From positions 3,286,001 to 3,350,000 of the forward strand of contig CP030884.1 in NCBI GenBank assembly GCA_006969385.1: a DNA stretch of 64,000 nt, given 5' to 3'. Source of the DNA: Planctomycetaceae bacterium (GTDB taxonomy: Bacteria > Planctomycetota > Phycisphaerae > UBA1845 > UTPLA1). The notes beneath the pieces were generated by a model that was not told where the DNA came from, made no database searches, and saw only the letters and a program-made list of their open reading frames with translations. This document shows, piece by piece, positions 44,366 to 53,063 of this stretch. Each line of letters starts with the position of its first letter. The first letter of the stretch is position 1. Made by a program: the position numbers and the translations under genes.

Positions 44366-45372
44366 GCGGCGGGCCCTCGCGGGTCGGGGTCGAGGGCGGA
44401 CGATGCTTTGCGAACGTGTAGCGAAAACCAGTCTTTAATCAAGCGAGATTCAATCTCGTCGTCGCTGACGCGGGCGATGCGTTCAATGTGTGCGCGTTTT
44501 TCTTCGATGTGCACACGCGCGGCCTTGCCGGCCTTGCGACCAGCGGCGTAGGCACGCCAGACGCCTTGGCGCATTTTGTTCATGCCTTGCAAGGTTAAGA
44601 AGGCGCGGCGCGCTTGGACATGGCGGCGGCGCGAAGCGAGCGACATGTTGGCTTGCCAGACGATCTCGGCATTGCGGGCGGAATTGAAATGGTAATTCCA
44701 GCCGCGCGGCGAATACGATGCGCTGAGATGGTGGTAGCAAATCGACTGCGGCGCGAAGCGACAGGTATAGCCCGCCCAGGCCAGCCGCAGGCCCAAGTCG
44801 ACGTCTTCGTAGTAACTGGTGAAGGCTTCATCGAGCAGGCCGACTTCGTCGAGCGCTGCGCGGCGGTAAAAGGCCGACGCACCGCACGCGGACAAGCACG
44901 AATTCGGAAGCTGCGCGGCAAATTCGCGCGGCTTGCCGTGACCGCGCTTTAGGGCACCGCCGACGACGGAATAAACGTCGCCTGCCGAGTCAATCGCGTG
45001 CGGCGGCTCGGCGAGCAAGACGAGCGACGCAACGGAGCCGACTTGCGCATCCTCGAAGGCGGCGATCGCGTGAGCGAACCAATCCGGCGCGACAGTGGTG
45101 TCGTTGTTCAGCAGCGCGACGAATGGTCGCGTGCTTTGACGAATGCCGACGTTGCAGGTGCCCGCAAAGCCGAGGTTGATTTTGTTGACGTGTAGTCTTG
45201 TTTCGGCAAAGTCGGTGCGGATGATGTCGACGCCGTCGTCAGACGAGCCATCATCGACGACAAGTACCTCAAAGCGGCGGTCGGTCTGCGCGCGCAGGCT
45301 TTGCAGGAGCGGCGATAGAAAGCGGGCACCGTTGTAGTTGGGAATGATGATGGTCGCCAAAACGTCGGACAT
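44362..45372 (-). CDS. Glycosyltransferase family 2
   Basis: Second GT2 of the pair. The N-terminus is TIIIPNYNGARFLSPLLQSL, followed by VVDDGSSDDGVDII, NLGFAGTCNVGIRQ, VALLNNDT (metal site), CGASAFYRRAALDEVGLLDE and YYEDVDLGLRLAWAG. The C-terminal 100 residues are helical and basic. Length 336. It is first in the two-gene unit and is divergent from the CDF transporter. Confidence 0.9.
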   Translation of the reverse strand: MSDVLATIIIPNYNGARFLSPLLQSLRAQTDRRFEVLVVDDGSSDDGVDIIRTDFAETRLHVNKINLGFAGTCNVGIRQSTRPFVALLNNDTTVAPDWFAHAIAAFEDAQVGSVASLVLLAEPPHAIDSAGDVYSVVGGALKRGHGKPREFAAQLPNSCLSACGASAFYRRAALDEVGLLDEAFTSYYEDVDLGLRLAWAGYTCRFAPQSICYHHLSASYSPRGWNYHFNSARNAEIVWQANMSLASRRRHVQARRAFLTLQGMNKMRQGVWRAYAAGRKAGKAARVHIEEKRAHIERIARVSDDEIESRLIKDWFSLHVRKASSALDPDPRGPAA

Positions 45373-45485
45373 AAAGCTGGCGGCGATCCTTGATGCGAGC
45401 GGATACGGTTAGCGTACGAACACGGTGGGGACTATAACCCGCAGGCCGGGCGCTGTCGCTTTTTCGTGCTACTATAGTCATCAAT

Positions 45486-46478
45486 ATGCACCAGACCAAC
45501 GTCGAAATCGATCCGCGCGATGCGAATACGGCGACCCGTAAGAAGGCGGTTTATATTGCGATTGCCGCCAGCGTGTCGGTGGCTGTGGTGCAACTCATTA
45601 TCGGTTGGCTGTGGCACCTCGAGAGTTTGATAGCCGAAGGGATACACACGTTTCTGGACGGTATCGATTCGGTCATCGTGTTGATCACGATTTTTCTGGC
45701 GGCCAAACCGGCCGATCGCGAGCATCAATTCGGGCATGGCAAGTTTGAAGCATTGGGCGCGGGCATCGAAGGCTTGTTCGTCTTAGGGGCGGGCATCGGC
45801 ATCGCCTATCGCGCCGTGAATCGATTGATCGAGGGTGCGGCACCCGAGACGATTCGGATCGAGACCTGCGCGATTCTGGTGGTGATGGCGATCTTTTATT
45901 ACGGCGTCTCGATTTACTTAAAGCGGATCGCGGAGGAGACGGGTTCGCCGGCGGTCTTTGCCGAGGCGATGCACCTGCGCACGCATATCTATATCAACGG
46001 TGGTTTGGCCTTGGGTTTGTTGGCCGGGGCGCTGGGCGATTGGCCGTTGGCCGATACGTTGTTAGCGCTGGGCGTGGCGGTCTGTTTGTTGGGCATTGCG
46101 TGGCAGGTCTTGCGCGAAGTGTGGTCGCAAATGATGGACCTGTCGCTGCCGCGCAAGGAGTTAGATGCGATCGCGGAAATGGTCGAGCCGTTCGGCGAAC
46201 GCTTTATCGAAGTGCACGGCCTGCGCACGCGCAAGGCGGGCGTGGAACGGCATATCGAGATGCACCTCGTCGTGTCGCCCGATACGAAGGTCGCCAGCGC
46301 CCATGAGTTAAGCCATGAGATTGAGGAAGTCATCGTGGATAAGTGGCCCGCCGCACACGTGACGGTGCACATGGAGCCGCTCAATCAGCAGCACGACGAA
46401 TCGGGCACACTGTTCGACGGCGAACCCAAGGTTCGGACCGACGACGATTCGCCGTTGGAGCGGGAATTTTTGCATTAG
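45486..46478 (+). CDS. Cation diffusion facilitator family metal transporter
   Basis: CDF transporters export zinc, iron or other divalent cations by exchange with protons. Six helices are visible over residues 18-215. The metal site residues are in HTFLDGIDSV (helix 2, His and Asp) and in helix 5 (EAMHLRTHIYINGGLALG). The inter-helix motif is HQFGHGKFEALG. The cytoplasmic C-domain ends with AHELSHEIEEVIVDKWPAAHVTVHMEP, the typical dimer fold. Length 330. Confidence 0.92.
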   Translation: MHQTNVEIDPRDANTATRKKAVYIAIAASVSVAVVQLIIGWLWHLESLIAEGIHTFLDGIDSVIVLITIFLAAKPADREHQFGHGKFEALGAGIEGLFVLGAGIGIAYRAVNRLIEGAAPETIRIETCAILVVMAIFYYGVSIYLKRIAEETGSPAVFAEAMHLRTHIYINGGLALGLLAGALGDWPLADTLLALGVAVCLLGIAWQVLREVWSQMMDLSLPRKELDAIAEMVEPFGERFIEVHGLRTRKAGVERHIEMHLVVSPDTKVASAHELSHEIEEVIVDKWPAAHVTVHMEPLNQQHDESGTLFDGEPKVRTDDDSPLEREFLH

Positions 46479-46500
46479 CGGTAGTTAATTGGTTTATAAT
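46470..46500 (+). promoter_or_regulatory. Possible promoter of the zinc-ribbon array
   Basis: A perfect TATAAT lies at 46495-46500, with TTGCAT (4/6) at 46470-46475 and a 19-base spacer. It overlaps the end of the CDF gene and stands 35 bases before the first array gene. The spacer is longer than ideal. Confidence 0.4.
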
Positions 46501-46535
46501 TTACACGGGTACTTTGAGAATATCGGAAGTGCAAG

Positions 46536-47120
46536 ATGAACCCGAACTATTCGGTACCTGAGTTAGCCTACCCAGAATTGGCACGCGACCAGCGCGTGTT
46601 GACATGGTTAACCTGTATCTTGCTGCTGATGCCTTTTGTCATGCCCCTATGCCATAAGATTTTCTCCGTAGGCGGGGAGGTCATCCTCGTCTTGTTTCTC
46701 TTTTGGGTCATTACGTTTCTTTGTGCCGCAATTCTTTTGGGCACCATCGCCGAGCAACTACGCTACGGACCGATGGCGGTGCTGGCCATGGCGGTGACTG
46801 CTTGGCTTCCACTGGTCGGGTTCATTCCGATTGCCTACATACTGATCAACATGAACCGGCGTTGGAAGGAACTCGGGTTGCGCCCCGGAGTCTTCGGGGT
46901 CGGTGCCGAACAGGTTGCCCAAATCCGCCAGTGGCCGCGGTGTGCTGCGTGCGGCTATGACTTGCGGGGAAATACATCGGGAATCTGTCCGGAGTGTGGA
47001 TTAAAGCGGAATATGGAATCCGATCACGCTGTGCAATACGTTTGTGTGCATATCAGCATCAAACGAACGCGATTTGAATCATGCTTGAATGTTAACGCGG
47101 CGGGCTTCCAAGACGCATGA
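46536..47120 (+). CDS. Array member 1: three-to-four-helix membrane protein with C-terminal zinc ribbon
   Basis: I do not recognise the family by name. The 194-residue protein has helices at about residues 20-40, 47-72 and 79-103, then the shared juxtamembrane block NRRWKELGLRPGVFG, then the zinc ribbon CAACGYDLRGNTSGICPECG with four cysteines. Unlike its paralogues it carries about 35 residues beyond the ribbon, which could be a run-on after loss of the original stop. GGAAG lies nine to ten bases before ATG 46536. It is the first of six related genes in tandem. Confidence 0.75.
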   Translation: MNPNYSVPELAYPELARDQRVLTWLTCILLLMPFVMPLCHKIFSVGGEVILVLFLFWVITFLCAAILLGTIAEQLRYGPMAVLAMAVTAWLPLVGFIPIAYILINMNRRWKELGLRPGVFGVGAEQVAQIRQWPRCAACGYDLRGNTSGICPECGLKRNMESDHAVQYVCVHISIKRTRFESCLNVNAAGFQDA

Positions 47121-47253
47121 GCAGCAGCCGATTATTACATTAAATCGTGTCAATAATCCGAAATTCGTTTCAACCAGCCCCGTTAATAAAATATGACCGG
47201 CGTTGTGCGATTGATTATGAGATCAATCGGTCGCGACTTTATCGTTAGCCATC

Positions 47254-47751
47254 ATGCTTACAACGACCCAAAAGAAGGTGACCAACTACCACCGCTTGGC
47301 GCGCGACCAACGGTTGTTGGCGTGGCTGACGATGGCCTTTCTCGGCGCGCATGCCGTCGTCCTGTTTGCGGATATGTTGCCGCAACCTATCGCTGAGGTC
47401 GCCATCAGTGCCGCCGCCGTTATTTGGGTAAGTGGGTACCTTGCCTGCGCTGTGGTCGTGGGCGTCATCACGAATCAATTGCAAATGAAACCGGGCATCT
47501 TAGTGCTGGTCGCCGTCCTCGCGTTCGTACCGTTCGTTAGCCTGCTGCCGATCATCGCGGTACAGGCACGGTTGAATCGATTTTGGAAATCGCTGGGGCT
47601 GCGGCCGACCATTTTCGGCGTCGATCCGGCGTTGGCGGAAGGCCTGCAATACGGCACGCGCTGCGCGGCGTGCGGTTACGATTTGACGGGGAACGAAAGC
47701 GGCGTGTGTCCGGAGTGTGGGCTTGCGATTGGAACGCGGTCGACATGTTAG
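47254..47751 (+). CDS. Array member 2: membrane protein with C-terminal zinc ribbon
   Basis: The 165-residue protein has the same plan: an N-terminal soluble stretch (TNYHRLARDQRLLAWLT), three hydrophobic helices, the block NRFWKSLGLRPTIFGVDPAL and the ribbon CAACGYDLTGNESGVCPECGL. It is closest to member 1, from which it is separated by 133 bases. Its stop codon overlaps the start of member 3 by seven bases, which suggests translational coupling. Function is unknown. Confidence 0.78.
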   Translation: MLTTTQKKVTNYHRLARDQRLLAWLTMAFLGAHAVVLFADMLPQPIAEVAISAAAVIWVSGYLACAVVVGVITNQLQMKPGILVLVAVLAFVPFVSLLPIIAVQARLNRFWKSLGLRPTIFGVDPALAEGLQYGTRCAACGYDLTGNESGVCPECGLAIGTRSTC

Positions 47752-48269
47752 CAACGCTACCGAGACATGAGCTTCCGGGTGCGGGCACAGCCCAGCGCGT
47801 GATGACCCAAACGTTGATGGCTCAGATTATTGCGATTATCACTACTTGGATCGTCGGTGCCAGTTCGATGCCCATGACACCCAGTGCGTTGGATTCGGTA
47901 TTGGGCACGGTGATGGTTCTAACGAATGGCGCGTTGTCTTTATTTGTCGTTTTGTGCTACTTCGTTATGACAGGCCTCACGATCTATCACCTTTCCAATA
48001 TAAGAATCAACATGCAACTGCGCGTGTTGTGTTTGCCGATTTGTATGGTTCCTTTTCTACATTGGGTCGTGGCTATTCTGATTTGGGTGGCATTGAATCG
48101 CGAATGGCGGAGCTTGGGTGTGCGCGTGGGTTGGTGGGGACCGCACGCCGCCGATGTCGACCGCCTGCGCGCGGGCGAATTATGCTTTGGTTGTGGTTAC
48201 GATCTGCGGGGTAATGTAACGGGCGTGTGTCCGGAGTGTGGGCGTGAAGTTGGATTGCGCTCGGCATGA
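47745..48269 (+). CDS. Array member 3: membrane protein with C-terminal zinc ribbon
   Basis: The 174-residue product starts at ATG 47745 within the end of member 2. Helices lie at about residues 25-45, 55-80 and 88-108; the block NREWRSLGVRVGWWGP and the ribbon CFGCGYDLRGNVTGVCPECG follow. The first X-C pair is CFGC rather than CAAC. Its TGA stop overlaps the ATG of member 4 (ATGA). Confidence 0.78.
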   Translation: MLATLPRHELPGAGTAQRVMTQTLMAQIIAIITTWIVGASSMPMTPSALDSVLGTVMVLTNGALSLFVVLCYFVMTGLTIYHLSNIRINMQLRVLCLPICMVPFLHWVVAILIWVALNREWRSLGVRVGWWGPHAADVDRLRAGELCFGCGYDLRGNVTGVCPECGREVGLRSA

Positions 48270-48787
48270 TTGAACAACTCGACATCGTGGTGCGCTCCGA
48301 CCTGCCGCACCGGCATCGACGGTTGGTGCGCTGTCTGATCGGATGGCTTGCCACGGTGTTGTTGATCGCCTTGGCCAACGCCGCCGTCGTGTGGGGACGC
48401 GGCACGTTGCCCGATGACTTGCTTATCTGGGTGTTGTGGTTCGGCCAGTTCGGCTGGTTGTTATTGCTCTACCTATTTGCGGCGACGATCTACGACACGG
48501 GTCATTTGCTTATGCCCTGCACGAAGAAGCACCCGCTGGCATTTATCTTGCTGATGTTGTGTTTCGTGCCGATTCTTCAAATTGCAATCGGCCTTGCCGT
48601 GTGTATTTGGGTTGCGCGCGAATGTCGAAAGCTTGGCATCGCGACGACCTGGCGTGGGTTACCGGAATCGGCAGTCGCGCGCTTGGTGAGCATCAATTAT
48701 TGTCGCGGCTGCTGTTACGATCTGACGGGTAATAAGAGCGGCGTTTGTTCGGAGTGCGGCAAGGCCATCGAGGCGGCACCATCATGA
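48266..48787 (+). CDS. Array member 4: membrane protein with divergent zinc ribbon
   Basis: A 173-residue member. Three helices (LIGWLATVLLIALANAAVV, LIWVLWFGQFGWLLLLYLFA, FILLMLCFVPILQIAIGLAVCI) precede ARECRKLGIATTWRG and the ribbon CRGCCYDLTGNKSGVCSECGKA, in which Pro of the second knuckle is replaced by Ser and an extra Cys replaces Gly. Four-base ATGA overlaps join it to both neighbours. Confidence 0.77.
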   Translation: MIEQLDIVVRSDLPHRHRRLVRCLIGWLATVLLIALANAAVVWGRGTLPDDLLIWVLWFGQFGWLLLLYLFAATIYDTGHLLMPCTKKHPLAFILLMLCFVPILQIAIGLAVCIWVARECRKLGIATTWRGLPESAVARLVSINYCRGCCYDLTGNKSGVCSECGKAIEAAPS

Positions 48788-49299
48788 TTGAGCGGTTGAG
48801 TCGCAGCGAACGCTGGATTATCGCGGAACGGCAGCGGTGGTTGAGTTATATTTTGGTGGCGACCGGGCTTGTTTTATTGTTGATGGTAATTTTATCTCTC
48901 ATTGTACTAAGTGTTGATAAGAGCGTTCGGAATATCGATATCTTGCAAGTGGCGATGGCGTTTCCGGTCGTGCTTCCTTTTCTGTACTTGCCACTCATCT
49001 ACTGCTTCATCGGAATCTCCGTTCGCTACCATGTTTCAGCGAAACTCACTTGGTGGTTGGTCGTTTTTATTGTCCTAATACCAGTGTTGCAGCTTTTTGC
49101 GGGTGTTGTTCTGTGTTTCATCTTGTTGCGCGACTGGCGACAACAGGATCTGGACGTGCGTTGGTATGGGCCGACGACGGCGGCATTGCGCGCGATGGAA
49201 ATTCGCAATTTGTGTCATCAATGCGAATATGATCTAACGGGCAATGAAAGCGGCGTGTGCCCGGAGTGCGGCAGTCGCGTGAAGGAGCGCTCGCAATGA
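48784..49299 (+). CDS. Array member 5: membrane protein with C-terminal zinc ribbon
   Basis: A 171-residue member starting at ATG 48784. Helices: YILVATGLVLLLMVILSLIVL, VAMAFPVVLPFLYLPLIYCFI, LTWWLVVFIVLIPVLQLFA. The juxtamembrane block is LRDWRQQDLDVRWYGP; the ribbon is CHQCEYDLTGNESGVCPECGS, with Glu in place of the first Gly. It overlaps the next gene by ATGA. Confidence 0.77.
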   Translation: MIERLSRSERWIIAERQRWLSYILVATGLVLLLMVILSLIVLSVDKSVRNIDILQVAMAFPVVLPFLYLPLIYCFIGISVRYHVSAKLTWWLVVFIVLIPVLQLFAGVVLCFILLRDWRQQDLDVRWYGPTTAALRAMEIRNLCHQCEYDLTGNESGVCPECGSRVKERSQ

Positions 49300-49841
49300 C
49301 GGCGTCACTACAGGGTATGGAGCGATGGACGACAGCGATTCGTCATCGCCGCTTGGCCCGTATAGCGATCCTCAATTGCTGTTATCTACTGTTTATGAAG
49401 GTCTTGATTGCATCCAGCGGATACGGGCCGGGATTTCATCGGATAAGTGTTTTTCACGCGCTAGGCGATTCATTAACGATCCTTATACCCTTTTGCTGGT
49501 TGGCGTCGGCATACCTGATCAATCAGCTCGCCTGCGAAATCCTGCCCCGGCGGTCGCTGGCGTTGTTTACCGTCGCGATGGTCGGCTGCATTCCATTAGT
49601 TCAAGTTGTTCCTGCCATTTATGTTTGCTATCGGATGAGATGGCATTGGGCGGAGCTAGGAGTTGCATCGGCGTGGCTAGCACCGGCGCGGCGGTGCTTG
49701 AAATGGTTGAAGCAAGATGGGGTGTGTTTCGGTTGCGGATACGATATACAAGGGAATCGCTCGGGCTTGTGTCCGGAGTGTGGGTCGCCCATCGCAACGA
49801 AGCATCTGCACGAAACGAGCGCGACTGGGCTACAATCTTAG
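49296..49841 (+). CDS. Array member 6: membrane protein with C-terminal zinc ribbon
   Basis: The last array member, 181 residues from ATG 49296. Hydrophobic helices occur at about residues 22-40, 53-78 and 86-110 (SLALFTVAMVGCIPLVQVV). The block RWHWAELGVASAWLAP and the ribbon CFGCGYDIQGNRSGLCPECGS follow, with a 15-residue tail. The deacetylase-like gene starts 36 bases downstream on the same strand and may belong to the same transcript. Confidence 0.77.
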   Translation: MTASLQGMERWTTAIRHRRLARIAILNCCYLLFMKVLIASSGYGPGFHRISVFHALGDSLTILIPFCWLASAYLINQLACEILPRRSLALFTVAMVGCIPLVQVVPAIYVCYRMRWHWAELGVASAWLAPARRCLKWLKQDGVCFGCGYDIQGNRSGLCPECGSPIATKHLHETSATGLQS

Positions 49842-49877
49842 CAGTTTTCATCGTTGTTTAGACCGAGTCGCGCGTGC

Positions 49878-50819
49878 ATGCTTAAAGCCTTCTATACCGA
49901 CATCTTCGAATTGCCGCTGCCACCCGGCCACCGCTTTCCGATGGCGAAGTATCGCATGCTACGCGAGCGCGTTGAAGGATTGGCGACCGAAGGCTTGGCG
50001 GAATTGCGGCTGCCGCGAGCGGCGGACGATGCGAATTTGCGGCGCGTGCACGATGACGATTACTTGCAGCGCGTGACGACAGGTACCCTGTCCGCAAGCG
50101 AGGTGCGGCAGTTGGGCTTCCCGTGGAGCCCGGGGTTGGTCGAGCGCTCGCGGCGCAGCGTCGGCGCGACCGTCGATGCTGCGTTGGCGGCGTTGGACGA
50201 CGGTGTGGCCGTCAATCTCGCGGGGGGCACGCACCACGCGTTCGCCGATCGCGGTCGCGGGTTTTGCGTGTTTAATGATGCCGTGGTGGCGGCGCGGGCG
50301 TTACAAGCCGAAGGCTGGGCGCGGCGCGTGTTGATTCTCGATCTCGATGTGCATCAAGGCGACGGCACAGCGGCGCTGACGCGCGGCGACGATAACATTT
50401 TCGCTTGCTCGTTACACGGTGAGAATAATTATCCGTTTCGGAAGGAAGCGGGTGACTTGGATGTCGCGTTGGCTGACGGTACGGATGACGACGGCTACCT
50501 GACGGCGCTGTCGCGCGCAATGGACGAATGCTTCGCACGATTCGAGCCGGACCTGTGCGTTTATTTGGCCGGTGCCGATCCGCACGAGGGCGATCGGTTA
50601 GGACGGATGAAGTTAACAATGGACGGCCTACGCCGGCGCGATGAGATGGTGTTCGATACGTGCACGCAACGCGGCTTGCCGGTGGCCGTGGCCATGGCGG
50701 GTGGGTACGGCCACGATGTTACGACGACGGTGGATGTGCATTTTCAAACGGCGCGATTAGCTGCAGAGGTTGTGCGGCGGAAGTTGGGGTATCGGTTGTC
50801 GGCAGTAACGGGGGAATAG
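49878..50819 (+). CDS. Histone-deacetylase-superfamily amidohydrolase
   Basis: A zinc-dependent deacetylase of the AcuC/HDAC-like family. Catalytic parts are NLAGGTHHAFADRGRGFCVFND (the His pair, near residue 122), ILDLDVHQGDGTAAL (zinc Asp and His), LAGADPHEGDRLGRMKLT (second zinc Asp) and AMAGGYGHDV (the GGY of the catalytic Tyr). I choose ATG 49878 (313 residues) since eight extra residues from 49854 look non-conserved. Substrates of bacterial members include acetylated proteins and polyamines; which applies here is unknown. Its stop abuts a 30-base repeat. Confidence 0.92.
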   Translation: MLKAFYTDIFELPLPPGHRFPMAKYRMLRERVEGLATEGLAELRLPRAADDANLRRVHDDDYLQRVTTGTLSASEVRQLGFPWSPGLVERSRRSVGATVDAALAALDDGVAVNLAGGTHHAFADRGRGFCVFNDAVVAARALQAEGWARRVLILDLDVHQGDGTAALTRGDDNIFACSLHGENNYPFRKEAGDLDVALADGTDDDGYLTALSRAMDECFARFEPDLCVYLAGADPHEGDRLGRMKLTMDGLRRRDEMVFDTCTQRGLPVAVAMAGGYGHDVTTTVDVHFQTARLAAEVVRRKLGYRLSAVTGE

Positions 50820-50885
50820 TCCCCCAGCCCCTGAGGGGCAGGGGCACCCGCGCGCTGTGGCATCGGTTTGTAACCGGTGAATCTG
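50819..50885. repeat. Composite repeat: CCCCCAGCCC unit followed by GTGGCATCGGTTTGTAACCGGTG unit
   Basis: The 30-base unit at 50819-50850 is followed by GCTGTGGCATCGGTTTGTAACCGG (50855 onward). The same order occurs at 55268-55379 and 57529-57624. Confidence 0.8.
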
Positions 50886-50937
50886 TGGGGTTCTATCGCG
50901 ATTGAGATTGCCAAAAAGTCGGCCACTAAAATCCAGT

Positions 50938-51132
50938 ATGTTCGATGAAGCCGAATACACCTGTGACGCATGTGGCGAGACGATCGTTGTGCCGCTCGAT
51001 CCGTCGGCCGGTCGGCGACAGCAATACGTTGAGGATTGCCCGGTCTGTTGTCATCCCAACGTGATCGAGGTCTCGTTTGATGATGACGGGCATGCGGATT
51101 TGGATAGTCGGCCCGAGTCGGATCGGTTTTAG
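50938..51132 (+). CDS. CPXCG-motif cysteine-rich protein
   Basis: A 64-residue protein with two cysteine pairs: YTCDACGETIVV near the start and EDCPVCCHPNVIEV in the middle, the layout of the small CPXCG zinc-binding family. The second knuckle here reads CPVCCH rather than CPVCC-R. The C-terminus is acidic. ATG 50938 is used; 12 more codons are open upstream. The role of the family is not known. It lies just after the deacetylase-like gene and the repeat. Confidence 0.82.
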   Translation: MFDEAEYTCDACGETIVVPLDPSAGRRQQYVEDCPVCCHPNVIEVSFDDDGHADLDSRPESDRF

Positions 51133-51254
51133 ATAAATTATGCGATTTTCGCGAACTTCTATTTTCCATAAGACATGCAATGGATAATGCACGCATCGGC
51201 AGTCAAGTAATGGTGAACGATTGAAGTAGTAATCGAACCAAGATTGCGGCATTC

Positions 51255-51475
51255 TGATCCCTAGCGGGATTAGGAACGCATCGTCCGCTCGGCTATAGAT
51301 TCATCTCTTAAATGGTCGCGGCGGGATACGCTTCCGGGATTGCGGCTCTCACCTCCCAATCCATGCCGCAACTCTTTCAGAGTTGAATGCGTGTTCGAAT
51401 CAAATAACCCAGGGTAGCCGCTTCGCGTCAACCCTGGGCTAAGTGGCGTAACGCCTTCGGCGTGAGAATTCAATT
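51255..51475. repeat. Palindromic intergenic repeat including AACCCAGGGTAGCCGC copy 2
   Basis: Contains CAACTCTTTCAGAGTTG (51370-51386), AACCCAGGGTAGCCGCTTCGCGTCAACCCTGGGCT (51406-51440) and GCGTAACGCCTTCGGCGT. No gene is supported in 51133-51707 apart from the terminator at its right end. Confidence 0.65.
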
Positions 51476-51634
51476 TAAATTGTTGTTGAATCTGATAGGT
51501 TGAGCTTATGCGGATCGGTCGCTCATTGTCTTTTTTTATCCAGATGTTCACATTGCGAGTTGAACTTGATTACTTCGAAACGATTTGCGTGACGGACGAT
51601 TGAGGTCCAAGTACACATCTCAGATCAACACCAA

Positions 51635-51684
51635 ATAAAAAAAACGCCGGCATCGAAACACATCGATGCCGGCGTTTGATTTTT
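51635..51684. terminator. Strong terminator of the gene ending at 51708
   Basis: AACGCCGGCATCGA (51643-51656), six-base loop, TCGATGCCGGCGTT (51663-51676): a perfect 14-pair stem with a run of eight T on the minus strand and TTGATTTTTTA on the plus strand. Confidence 0.92.
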
Positions 51685-51707
51685 TATCGTTTTCGTTGGC
51701 GGGCCGC

Positions 51708-53009
51708 TTATTTACGACCGGCCAGGATCGCCATAATGCCCAGCACGATCGACACGAGAATCAATCCGCCGAAGACGGACACGTGCACGATGCCGCTGCT
51801 GATGACGTCCATAATCGTGGACGGCCATACGCCTTGTAATACCGACGCGGTCGCGAGGCCGAGCATGGCCATTGCCAAAATGCCGAGGCCCATCATCACA
51901 TTCATCGGCGTCGCGCCGGGCATGGTGCCGACGTTGGCCGTGCGGGCCGCCATCGTGGGGGCCGCTGAGACTGCCGGGCCGGTGATCGCCTCTTCGTCTT
52001 CGATGGTGGCAATGCCGACGTCTTCGGTAATCGTGTCGGCTTCAAACGAGTCGACTTCGACTTCCGTATCGGCGGCTTCGGTGGGCGAAATAACGTCGAG
52101 TAGTTCGGCACCGAGGCTGGTGTCGTCGCTTTCCTGCGTGAGGTCGAGTAGGCCGCTGCCGCTGCCGACGGCGTCGAATTCGGCCAAGCCGGAGGAAATT
52201 TGCGTTTCCCCGAGTGGGTCAGATTCGATACCCAGTTCGTCTTCATCGAAGACTGCAATGCCGCCGCCGATGCCGGAATCTTCCTTCGGCTTCGCTGCGG
52301 TGACTTGCGTATCTTCCTTGGCTGGTTGCTTCGGCTTTTGGCCGGCGTCGGAGGGTTCCAAACTGATGATGCTGGAACCGGACAGACCGAGGTCGGGCAT
52401 CTCGTCGAGATTGACCGGTTCGGCTTCGTCGCTTTCTTCCTCGTCCGTCGGTTGCAGCGAGGGCGCTGCGCCGGTGTCGCCACCGGTATCTCCGAGTAGG
52501 TCGATCTCGGACGTGAATTCGTCCGTGTCGCCGCCGATGCTGCTGGCCATGGTTTCGCTGGCGTCATCGGCGGGCATGGCGGGTAAGTCTTCGGGAATGT
52601 CGTCGATCGTGAGTTCGGAGCCGGTATCGTCGGCGAATGAGATCGAACCGCCCGTGTCGTCGCCGGCGTCGCTGCCGAGTTCGGGCAAATCTTCGGCAGC
52701 GGGGCTTTCATCGATCGCGCCGAGCGCCATCGACGAGTCGGCCAGGCTCGACAGGGCGGAGGCGAACGATTCTTCGTTGTCGTCGAGCGAGATCGCGTCG
52801 GGGCTATCGCCGGCATCATCATCGGCGCTAAGGTCGACGATGCTGCTGCCTTCGCTGGCGGCGGCCTCGACTTCGTTGCGCTTCAGATAGATCTTTCCGG
52901 CGTCGCGGTATTCGCGAATCTTGCCATCGGCGACGAGATCCGAAATGCGACCTTCGGTCAGGTCGTATTCCGCCACTGCTTCTTCGATCGAAAGATATTC
53001 CTTGGCCAT
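51708..53009 (-). CDS. Membrane protein with N-terminal excisionase-like DNA-binding domain and long acidic linker
   Basis: The 433-residue protein begins with a MerR/excisionase-type winged helix (YLSIEEAVAEYDLTEGRISDLVADG, then KIREYRDAGKIYLKRNEVE). Residues about 60-335 are a low-complexity acidic linker rich in Asp, Glu, Ser and Gly, containing short repeats such as DDTGS and DTGGDTG. Two membrane helices end the protein (MGLGILAMAMLGLATASVL and VSVFGGLILVSIVLGIMAIL). A DNA-binding or peptide-binding head on a membrane tether is unusual; the role is unknown. Start ATG 53009 lies 54 bases after the partner gene. Confidence 0.78.
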   Translation of the reverse strand: MAKEYLSIEEAVAEYDLTEGRISDLVADGKIREYRDAGKIYLKRNEVEAAASEGSSIVDLSADDDAGDSPDAISLDDNEESFASALSSLADSSMALGAIDESPAAEDLPELGSDAGDDTGGSISFADDTGSELTIDDIPEDLPAMPADDASETMASSIGGDTDEFTSEIDLLGDTGGDTGAAPSLQPTDEEESDEAEPVNLDEMPDLGLSGSSIISLEPSDAGQKPKQPAKEDTQVTAAKPKEDSGIGGGIAVFDEDELGIESDPLGETQISSGLAEFDAVGSGSGLLDLTQESDDTSLGAELLDVISPTEAADTEVEVDSFEADTITEDVGIATIEDEEAITGPAVSAAPTMAARTANVGTMPGATPMNVMMGLGILAMAMLGLATASVLQGVWPSTIMDVISSGIVHVSVFGGLILVSIVLGIMAILAGRK

Positions 53010-53063
53010 GGTTTGCGTGCTTTCGCTTGTGTTACCGCTGCCGCACTGGGCGGCAGCCATCGG

